From assembly GCA_022432975.1 (NCBI GenBank), contig CM039505.1, positions 52,179,749 to 52,243,748 on the forward strand: DNA of 64,000 nt, read 5' to 3'. The stretch comes from Begonia masoniana. Taxonomy: Eukaryota; Streptophyta; Magnoliopsida; Cucurbitales; Begoniaceae. Position 1 is the stretch's first letter; each line of letters starts with the position of its first letter. A model generated the notes under the pieces. That model saw only the letters and a list, made by a program, of their open reading frames with translations, made no database searches and had not been told where the DNA came from. This document shows positions 24,464 through 33,604 of the stretch, piece after piece. A program made the translations under genes and the position numbers.

Positions 24464-25164
24464 GATAGTAGAGCGTCTGTGGTATAAAGTAGGGAAATTA
24501 GCAATTAAGACCACAAGTATTAGTATTCTTCAATTTCAACCACAAACTAATTTTTTTAACAATGCAAACCATAAAGTATCAAATATGTGCCAAATATGAC
24601 CATGCCGGACGGACGCTAAAAAACAGCGTCTGTCCGGGTACTGTTCACGTGAACAGTAACCGTTTATGTTTTTTTTGCTGTTTTATAAATTAATTTTTAA
24701 AAAATACTAAACGATATTGTATTGATTTAAAATTTTTATCACTTATTCACCACGTTATGAGAAGATAATCCGAAAATTTTCGTGATTTTACAATACTTAC
24801 ATGATTTATTATAATTTTTTTACGTATGTTTTATAAAATAATTCACTAAAATTACAATAAATCGTACACGTCTTAAAAAATCACTAAACTTTTCCGATTA
24901 TCTTCTCATAATGTGGTGAATATGTGATAAAAATTTTAAGTAAATCCAATATCGTTTAGTATTTTTTAAAAATTAATATGTAAAATAGCAAAAAAAAAAA
25001 CGTAAACTGTTGTTCATGCGAACAGTACCCGGACGGACGCTAAAAAACAGATTCCGTCATGGTACTGTTCATGTGAACAGTAACCGTTTGCGTTTATTTT
25101 TTGCTGTTTTATAAATTAATTTTTAAAAAATACTAAATGATATTGTATTTAGTTAAAATATTTA

Positions 25165-25995
25165 TTATTAGAAGTGCATTCGCCATATCGATGAGCCTAG
25201 AAAAGAGAGTGGAGGGTTGGAACGAGCGTATAACAAGAATTCAATTCTTTCATTTCCTTGGGGATTTTTAATTGGTGCTGAACTCACTATAGTGCAAAGC
25301 CGTATTTATTTAGTTAATAAGATACAAAAGGTTTCTCGATCCCAGGGGGCATAATTGTAACGACCCCTCATCCCAGCAAGATATTGTCTGCTCCGGAGAT
25401 TGGGCCGCAACCCAACATCCTCCCCTCACGGCTTTGTTTGGCTAGAGCACTTCCCGGAAGGTCACCCAACCTGGAATTACTCTCGCCGAAGCACGCTTAA
25501 CTTCGGAGTTCTTATGGGATCCGTTGTCAATCGTGCTCCAAAATGCGTCTTGCTATGTTGGGAGGGATCTCTTACATATGTTTCATTTCCATGTACTTCC
25601 CCAAGCGATGTGGGTTCGTAACGGCCCTTGCTTCAACGGAGAAACCCTCCGGCCCAGGTCAGCCCCAGGATCCGCGGAGAATGGGTGGTTCCTTATCAGT
25701 CCGTTGAAAGACGGGTCGTCACAATAATAAACATATAGAAATTTGTGTACGTCAAATAACATGCAAAGTCTTGGTTTCATGGAGATCTTCAGGTACGTGG
25801 AGATATTCAGGTAGCTGACTATGTCCCCTGCTTGAGACCTCTTGAAAAAGATCTTCAAATGTGTCTCACAATCCGAAATAATTAGGGGAGGGTCATTTCA
25901 TTTTTGTATCTAGAACAAACAGGTTCAGTTCAAGAGATGAGAGAATTAAGGATACCCACCAGAAAGACTAATCCAATCCATAATGATGTACGTAT
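25165..25995. mobile_element. insertion inside element C
   Basis: Foreign 831-base segment that interrupts the second palindrome unit of element C. The 5-base string ATTTA occurs at both edges (25160-25164 and 25996-26000), as expected for a target-site duplication, but the segment does not begin TG or end CA. Its middle carries the separate solo LTR described next. It may be a mosaic of two insertions. Confidence 0.5.
25356..25723. mobile_element. solo LTR with 5S-rRNA-like domain (Cassandra-type TRIM)
   Basis: A 368-base unit starting TGTAACGACCC and ending GGGTCGTCACA, flanked by the 5-base direct repeat ATAAT (25351-25355 and 25724-25728). TG...CA ends with a 5-base duplication fit a solo LTR. 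The piece at about 25451-25522, read on the minus strand, closely resembles the 3' two-thirds of plant 5S rRNA: GGATCCCAT.AGAACTCC, GAAGTTAAGCGTGCTT, GGCGAGAGTA and GGGTGACC. LTRs carrying 5S-derived sequence define Cassandra retrotransposons. Transcription direction of this copy was not settled. Confidence 0.75.
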
Positions 25996-26426
25996 ATTTA
26001 CCACGTTATGAGAAGATAATCTGAAAAGTTTCGTGATTTTTTAACACTTGTACGATTTATTGTAATTTTAGTGAATTATTTTATAAAACATACGTAAAAA
26101 AATTATAATAAATCATGTTAGTATTGTAAAATCACGAAAATTTTCGGATTATCTTCTCATAATGTGATAAAAATTTTAAGTAAATCCAATATCGTTTAGT
26201 ATTTTTTAAAAATTAATTTATAAAACAGCGAAAAAAAAAACGTAAACGGTTACTGTTCACGTGAACAGTACCCGGACGGATGCTGTTTTTTAGCGTCCGT
26301 CCGGCGTGGTCGTATTTGGCACATATTTAATACTTTATGGTTTACATTGTTAAAAAAATTAATTTGTATTGGAATTGAAGAATATTAATATTTAGTGGTC
26401 TTAATTGGTAATTTCCCTATAAAGTA

Positions 26427-27480
26427 AGAACAAAGAAACAAAAGTTGATATTCTTATATATTTAGCTATTTCTGCTCAAAATTGAATGGTTCTCGTAGCT
26501 CATCGTCTAAAGTTTGCGAAATTGAACATACTTGTATTTCTCTATCACACTCTAAATGATCAAATGGTTGAATATCACTGTATATGTGAGCGTCCTCTTC
26601 CATATACCAGTGTATGTTCCTAGGCTCATTTACATCATCTAATCTCTCAGTCATTTACGACAATTATCTGTACAAAAATCAAAATGTTATTCAAGTTAAA
26701 CAATATCCTACGAATTGAATACAAAATAGTTTTGACAATAAGATAATTTCATATACACCAATAAACGAACAAAAAATTGAAAAAAAAAATACCATTTACT
26801 TTCGGCTGGACGGATGCCTTTTTTAGTGTTCGTCCGGTTAGCATTAAATGAAACTACTCGGACGGATGCTATATATGGCGTCCGTCCGATTTGCTGCCTT
26901 CTTCCCAAATTCAAATTAAGGCTCGGGATTATCGCGTTATTTATATTAAAACTTGAAGTAAATGAATCAGAATTGATAAAGTAATTACCAAAAATGCTTT
27001 TTGGTCGTAAATCTACGAAAAATTTGCAAGAGTCGAGAGAAAAGACCAATTTCGTCGTCTTTTGTCGCCGTTTTTGTCGCCGGTAAAAAGTCCAAATTTC
27101 GCTTTCTGACTCGTTTTCAATCGATTAATCGGACGGACGCTATATTTTACCGTCTGTCCGATACATTCGTAAGTTAGTCCGGACGGACGGTGAAATATAG
27201 AGTCCGGACGGACGGGGAAATATAAAGTCCGAACGGACTACGTGGCAGCTACGTGGTAGCTTCTTATTGAATGAAAAAAGCGGACAGACTCTATTTTAGT
27301 CATTCCGCCCAGGTGGCGGCCAATATTACGTTAGGATGGATGCAATCTATGTCCGTCTGTCTGGCGTGTTTAAATTTATCATATTTTTAATACTTTATAG
27401 TTTGTATTGTTAAAAGAATTACTCTGTAATTTGAAACAAAAGACACGCATCCTCTGCCCATACTTGGGAATTTCACTGTG
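26427..27480. repeat. cluster of short CGGACGGACGC hairpins, decayed relatives of element C
   Basis: The phrase CGGACGGAYGC and its complement recur as small inverted pairs at about 26811-26838, 26868-26888, 27130-27161 and 27178-27240. The tail at about 27375-27440 matches the right arm of element C (TTTTTAATACTTTATAGTTT). This looks like the remains of a second element of the same family. The stretch 26427-26800 shows no gene. Confidence 0.5.
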
Positions 27481-27931
27481 AAAAAAAAAGGGAAGTGCTG
27501 ATGTGTGGAGTGCTTCTGAAAACAAAAGTGTGTGCGCGAAGTTTGCTGCAGAATCCACAGAAACCGAGCTTCAGAGAGCTTGCTGGAGAATCCACGGGTA
27601 TCGAGCTTCCCCTAATCAGAACAGAGAAGCCTCTTCCTGCAATTTTCTTGGACTATGCCGTTTTTCTGATGGCAGACAAAGCAGCAGGGCCCCAGACTTC
27701 TGGTAGTGAGAACTACAACTGAAAGACACTATCCTGCTATGTTTTTGTTTCTGAAGTTTGCTTTTGTTTCTGGTGTTGTTTACTGTCTTCAGTATATCAG
27801 AATGGTGTGGGTGATTGGAACTTGGAAGGAGATAGATTGAAGAAGAAGTATCGTCCATGGCGAAGCTTAAAAATATCAGATGAAGAGCGAGTCCTGTGGA
27901 ATATGGAACGGAACTTCTGAAGCTCCCCGCA

Positions 27932-27985
<54 letters not shown>
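27932..27985. repeat. (CT)n(TA)n compound microsatellite
   Basis: About 28 bases of CT repeats followed by about 26 bases of TA repeats, in the leader region of the SAM synthetase gene. Confidence 0.85.
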
Positions 27986-28112
27986 AGTTTTCTAGCGTTT
28001 CCTCCGATTTCTTCCTTTCGGTTCATTTCATCGGGTCCGTTGGCCACCATTTTCACAGATCTTACAGAAGTCCCGTTATCTGTCTCATCTGGGTTTTCGT
28101 GGTTTTGCAGAA

Positions 28113-29374
28113 ATGGACACTTTTCTATTCACGTCAGAGTCTGTAAACGAGGGTCACCCAGATAAGCTCTGCGATCAAGTTTCCGACGCCATTTTAGATG
28201 CATGCCTAGCTCAAGACCCAGAAAGCAAAGTCGCCTGCGAAACCTGCAGTAAAACCAACATGGTCATGGTGTTCGGCGAAATCACCACCAAAGCCACCGT
28301 CGACTACGAGAAGATCGTCCGCACAACCTGCAGAGAAATCGGCTTCGTCTCCGCAGACGTCGGCCTCGACGCCTGACAACTGCAAGGTCCTCGTCAATAT
28401 AGAACAGCAGAGCCCAGACATCGCTCAGGGCGTCCACGGCCACCTCACCAAAAAGCCTGAAGAAATCGGAGCCGGCGACCAAGGCCACATGTTTGGCTAC
28501 GCCACAGACGAGACGCCAGAGCTAATGCCGTTAACCCACGTTCTCGCCACCAAGCTGGGAGCGAAACTCACCGAGGTCAGGAAAAACAAGACCTGCCCGT
28601 GGCTCCGGCCGGACGGAAAAACTCAGGTGATGTTTTTAGAATAATAATTAGCTCTTCTGCATCTTTTTCTGTTTCTTTTTTGTTTTTTTTTTAATAAAGA
28701 AGAAATCTTTCAGGTGACGGTCGAGTACAAGAACGACAACGGCGCGATGATTCCGATCAGGGTCCACACCGTCCTGATTTCCACCCAACACGATGAAACT
28801 GTTACAAATGAGCAGATCGCGAAAGATCTAAAAGAGCACGTAATCAAACCGGTGATACCATCTAAATATCTCGACGCCAGAACCATTTTCCACCTCAATC
28901 CTTCCGGTCGGTTTGTCATCGGCGGACCTCACGGCGATGCAGGGCTCACCGGCCGAAAAATCATTATCGACACTTACGGCGGATGGGGCGCTCACGGAGG
29001 AGGAGCTTTCTCTGGAAAAGACCCGACCAAGGTCGACCGGAGCGGTGCGTACATTGTCAGGCAAGCGGCGAAGAGCGTGGTAGCATCTGGGCTTGCTCGC
29101 CGCTGCATTGTCCAGGTTTCTTATGCAATCGGAGTGCCGGAGCCGTTGTCGGTGTTTGTCGACACCTACAAAACGGGGAAGATTCCAGATAAAGATATTC
29201 TGGAGTTGATTAAGAAGAACTTCGATTTCCGGCCCGGTAATGATCGCAATCAACCTCGATCTGAAAAGGGGAGGAAACTCGAGGTACCAGAAGACTGCAG
29301 CTTACGGCCATTTCGGTAGAGACGACAAAGATTTCACGTGGGAGACTGTGAAGAATCTCAAGCCAAAAGCTTGA
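28113..29374 (+). CDS. S-adenosylmethionine synthetase (MAT3-like), two +1 frame shifts in this sequence
   Basis: Makes S-adenosylmethionine from methionine and ATP in the cytosol. SAM is the methyl donor and the ethylene and polyamine precursor. Exons 28113-28626 and 28714-29374, with the intron after the codon for Gln of KTQ|VTVEY. An AG acceptor (TTTTGCAG) lies just before the ATG, suggesting a 5' UTR intron. Motifs are [24 protein letters not shown] (ATP site), [12 protein letters not shown], and [17 protein letters not shown] (phosphate loop). Relative to the family, one extra T lies near 28375, producing TGA after GLDA, and one extra A lies near 29240, after DFRPG. Skipping both gives 390 residues, the length of MAT3-type enzymes, ending NLKPKA. 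All else is strongly conserved, so sequencing error or a very young pseudogene are the options. Confidence 0.85.
28627..28713 (+). other. intron of the SAM synthetase gene
   Basis: An 87-base intron starting GTGATG and ending TTTCAG, T-rich. It splits the codons for Gln and Val exactly between codons (phase 0). Confidence 0.85.
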
Positions 29375-29567
29375 TGAAGAGCAATCCGCCATTGAAGAAG
29401 AATAAAGAAAGCTTTACAACAAAATCAGATACAATTTTTACCATTTTCAGTTTTGCTTTTCCTTCCTTTTTACCAGTTTCAGAATTCATTGATGGATATC
29501 GTCGAGCAAGGAATGTTTTCTTCGCCAAACAACTCGTTTTGTCATGATTCTGGTGTATATCAGATCG

Positions 29568-29800
29568 GACTGATCAATGTTCCTTCTTTATTTATCAGTT
29601 TATTTTCTTGCTTCAGAGAGAGAGAGAGAGAGATACGATGAAGATTCAAACCAATCAAACAAAAAAATATGAAAAATTTACAGAGAAGCTAAGCTGTTTC
29701 ATAGCTTATACTTCTTCTGCAACCATTTTTGTCAGAGCCGCCAGAATATTCTCAATTTATGCAAGATTCCGGCGACCACTCCCCAGAAAGCAATCAATTT
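29568..29800 (-). pseudogene. 3'-end fragment of an HGSNAT-like gene
   Basis: About 230 bases closely similar to 33149-33400, the 3' end of the intact HGSNAT-like gene. On the minus strand it encodes only the last 20 residues or so (WGVVAGILHKLRI, then a Trp-Arg-Leu end) and a TGA at 29732-29734, plus 3' flank. The rest of that gene copy is missing. It is the left trace of the duplicated HGSNAT/carbonic anhydrase neighbourhood. Confidence 0.75.
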
Positions 29801-30086
29801 TATTAGAGTTGGAATACTGATGATGGTCCCCAAATTCTTCCATCTGTAAGTTACATGGTTCATACGTGGGATGTTAGACATGTATCTAATACTTCATAAA
29901 TTATGTGTCTTAATTTACTAAACTTGTTTCGTGTTGGAACTTTTCCAAAAATGTACAAACATGCCAAAAGACATTATTAAAGTTAATTGATTTTGTACGT
30001 CTCTTTTCTTATTCTCTAAAATCATCTTTCTCGTTTCAGCAAATTGCTTTATATTTTCCAACACGAAGCCATCTAGAGCTCGGTAT

Positions 30087-30212
30087 TGTGGCAACCCGTC
30101 TTGGGAAATCAGAGGAGGTGTCAAATCCTACAATACGTTTTGGACATAGTTCAAGAACAAAATCGTGCGGAGTTCGACACAAAATAGACAATATTGTACG
30201 GGGAGCACTGGA
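30087..30212 (+). mobile_element. TRIM/LTR-like fragment
   Basis: Starts TGTGGCAACCCGTC and ends GACAATATTGTACGGGGAGCA, matching both ends of the fragment at 8489-8720. Only approximate limits can be given. Confidence 0.4.
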
Positions 30213-30299
30213 GGACTCTACAGGTCTCGTCGCTACCTCTTGCGTTGAGTCTTCCAACTCTTTTTTGGTTAGAAATCGACAAGGTTATTTTATCGATAT

Positions 30300-31537
30300 T
30301 TGTTTCTTAATCAAGATAAAAAAAAAATGGGAAACAGTCGGTGGTTACTTCGTTGACCAACCCAAATTCAAAGTCATTAGCATTTAATTTCAGTAATTTT
30401 GAGCTCATAGATCATTTGGCAGTAAAATTTTGTGAGCTAGCTTTAGGTGATCCCTCTTCTACTAGCTTTCAATCTTCTCCTCGTAAATACTTTCATCCCG
30501 GTTCGACCGACGAATTAGTTCAGTTCCAACTACTTTTTCAAATCAAACCCGTCACACTAGATTCTACACGATGAATTCAATTAGTATTGTATTGTCGTAA
30601 TCGTGTAAAACTAAACTGCATTTATCAAACAAAAATAAAGATAAGGGGTAGTTAGTTTTAGGGTAGAAAGGTATTTAAACCATAATGTTTAAGATCGTAA
30701 ATTAAACTTTAAATTATTATTTTTTTACAAATAGAATATCTGTTTTTCAGCTGTTAGAAATTTAGATTTTGTCGTCGATTTATCTATGAAATCTAACATG
30801 TGTATACCAAGTTTTTTCATTTGATTATATGTTTTAATCTGATTTCTAATTTCTATAAAAATTTCTAACTTAATTTCAAATTCTATCGCACGATCAACAT
30901 AGTTCAAAATCGATAAATAAGAAATTGAAAGAGCTCGATATCAGTTAGAAATTTATTAAAACATCTTATTAAATAAAAAAACATGATATAGGCTGGATGA
31001 ATTTAATGTATAAATTTAACGACAAGATTCAAGTTGCTAACGGCTGAAAGACAGAGGATTTGTTTGCAAAAAAAAAAAATAATAATAATATTTTAAAGTC
31101 TAATCTGAAAACACGGAACTGAACATTAATTTTAGGGTAGAATAATATTGATTTGGTTTGATTTTATTATCATCTAAACCAAAATTACATCAAACTAATC
31201 GGTTTGGTTTTTATTCTAAAACTTCAAAACGAGTTGATCGATCAAACCACTACTCAATAGCTTACAGTTTGACCTAATTTTTTTAGGGTTCTATTGAACT
31301 CTCAAACCATCCAACTATTGCAAGTTTGGCACGAAATCTTAAGTGTTCTTCTTCGTCATTGGTAAAACCCAAACAACTAATTAAAAGCTTAATTACCAAA
31401 ATTATTAAGGCCGTACACTATTAATTCAATGGGTTTACCCCCATAGTCAACTAATTTCATCTGTTTTCTATATAAAGAATCTCATTGTTTCATATACAGT
31501 CCATCAAAATTGCCAAAGCTTCCATTTATCGTCAAAA
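30300..31537. repeat. upstream half of duplicated block, copy 1
   Basis: Non-coding sequence alignable over long stretches to 38500-40070: the shared phrases TGTGAGCTAGCTTTAGGTGAT, TTTCAAATCAAACCC and TCGTGTAAAACTAAAC occur in the same order. It is the promoter side of the first carbonic anhydrase copy. Both copies have diverged by substitutions and small indels. Confidence 0.7.
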
Positions 31538-32897
31538 ATGGAAGCTCAGAGCTTGCAAAGCTTTTTTCTTGCGTTAATCATCTTCTTCTTTCTTTCTTCG
31601 TCATCTACAGCTCAAGAAGTTGGTAATGAAATATTTGCAGAGAACTGCAGCATGCAGTAAATTTATTTGTTTTATAATATTTCCTGAAACTGCCATGATT
31701 GCAGAGAACGAGAGGGAGTTCGACTATTATCCATGGAGCGACAGGGGGCCAAGCCGCTGGGGAGAGCTGAGGGAAGAATGGGCACTGTGCAGCAATGGAC
31801 GCATGCAATCTCCCATAATATAGAAGACAGAAGAGTTAACGTCGTCAGAAATTCCAACTGATCTGACCATACGATACAAAACCGCCAATGCTTCTCTCCT
31901 GAATAGAGGCCACGATATTGCGGTATGGAAATCGATCATGAAAACCAACAGTTTTGTCATTCTGTGAATTTTATAACCACTGTAAATTTTACATAAAAAT
32001 GCAGATTTTTTTTATGGGTGACGCCGGATCGGTTACGATCGCCGGAGTTGATTATCATCTCCGGCAATCCCACTGGCACTGGCCTTCAGAACATACCATC
32101 AATGGCAGAAGGTGATGAACAGCTACACATAGCAAAGACGTACACGAAGAAGAAGAACTGATTTTTTTTTTTAATATAATTATAATTTTTTTTTTGGTCA
32201 GATATGATTTAGAGCTACACATGGTTCACGAAACTACAGACCCAAATGCCAACAGCCCGATCGCTGTTCTTGCCTTGCTCTATAAGATCGGTCCCGTTCC
32301 TGATGATTTCCTATCCACGGTAACAATACAACTTAAGACCACATCTTGATGATGGAGAAACCAAAAATATTTAGTAAAAACTAAATATGGATACAATTTT
32401 CTAGTATTTTTGTTCTTGTTGTACACAACTTGACGCTTGATTGTTCTGGCAGATTGAAAGGGAGCTCCGACGGATGATCGTTAATCAAGCCGAAGAGATC
32501 GAAATAGGGAGGATAAACCCTTCTAGCATATCGGGAGATTACACAAAATACTACAAATATATGGGTTCTCTCACAGTTCCACCATGCACAGAAGGAGTTT
32601 CTTGGATTATCAACACAAGGGTATAAACATTTAATTACAAACCCTAACCCATTGTTTAAATTACTTAAACTCACTTATTTCTGCAGATTGCCCCCGTCAC
32701 AGGACGACAAGTAAACCTACTTCGAGAAGCTGTTGGTGATGTAAGTTATCTCTTCTTTACCACTAATGTGTTAGCCCCGAGAGGCATCAAGTAACGATTA
32801 AAATTTGTAGGGTGCTGAGACGAACGCGAGGCCATTGCAACCACTCAATGGTCGAGAAATCCAACTCCATTACAAAACCTCAAGGCCGGAACACTGA
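31538..32897 (+). pseudogene. alpha-type carbonic anhydrase, copy 1 (in-frame stop in exon 2)
   Basis: Alpha-CA family: reversible hydration of CO2, usually secreted or plastid-targeted in plants. Seven exons: 31538-31622, 31705-31922, 32005-32111, 32202-32319, 32453-32620, 32687-32740 and 32811-32897. All have canonical borders and total 837 bases or 279 codons. The N-terminus is a signal peptide (hydrophobic, ALIIFFFLSSSSTAQ). Zinc-ligand motifs are kept: HWHWPSEHT in exon 3 and ELHMVHE in exon 4, plus NRGHDI-type in exon 2 and [12 protein letters not shown] in exon 5. Exon 2 is broken: after QSP the frame runs into TAG at 31821-31823, caused by a missing base later compensated by an extra one before GATCTG, so exon length still equals copy 2. 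Likely non-functional as read. Confidence 0.85.
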
Positions 32898-33338
32898 GTG
32901 TCTGTTTGTTCGAGCGGAGTTTAAGTTTGATTTACGCTTTGGAATAAATCCATCGTTAACTCTTACTACTAATCATGTAGTGTCCTTAAAAGAGTTTGAG
33001 ATGAAGAAAATAAAGTACGACGTGTGTCGTATTGAATCATAATTGATATTTTTCGAGTAAATTAATAACTTAAAATGAAGAAATTAACTGAAATTGAAAT
33101 AATCTAATTATTCTCTTTATCGGCATAATGAATATTATAATCTCATACTGATCAAGTTTCCATCTTTATTTATCAGTTTATCTTCTTGGTTCAGTTGTAG
33201 AGAGAGAGATGGGAAACCCATTTTCAGTATTTAAAACAACACGATGAAGATTCAAACCATCCAAACTGAAAAATATGAAAAATTTTACAGAGAAGCTAAG
33301 CTGTTTCATAGCTTATACTTCTTCTGCAATCATTTTTA

Positions 33339-33530
33339 TCAGAGCCGCCAGTATATTCTCAATTTATGCAAGATTCCGGCGACCACTCCCCAGAAAGCAA
33401 TCTCAGCAAATATCACATACAGCAGAGTTCCAACCCTCTCCGAATGCCATACGTCGATGAAGACATGCTTTTCAATCCAGTGAACCTGTGATTAAATTTC
33501 AGAAATTCTCTTCCGAGGTTAGCTTTCTCT

Positions 33531-33604
<74 letters not shown>

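Larger units (their letters stand above)
24492..26417. mobile_element. palindromic MULE-type element C with 9-base target-site duplication
   Basis: A 1926-base insertion flanked by the perfect repeat TATAAAGTA (24483-24491 and 26418-26426). Terminal inverted repeats of about 170 bases start GGGAAATTAGCAATTAAGAC, related to the start of element B. They contain CCGGACGGACGC and the self-complementary TACTGTTCACGTGAACAGTA. Between them are two tandem units of about 400 bases (about 24640-25030 and 25040-26290). Each is a palindrome with the GAGAAGATAATC core shared with elements A and B. The second unit is interrupted by 25165-25995, flanked by ATTTA. No transposase. Confidence 0.8.

Noticed and set aside
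25451..25522. A genuine 5S rRNA gene
   Set aside because: Only part of 5S is present and it lies inside a TG...CA unit with a 5-base target duplication, so it is LTR-borne.
28828..29253. Minus-strand open frames opposite SAM synthetase
   Set aside because: They are shadows of a conserved coding exon on the plus strand.
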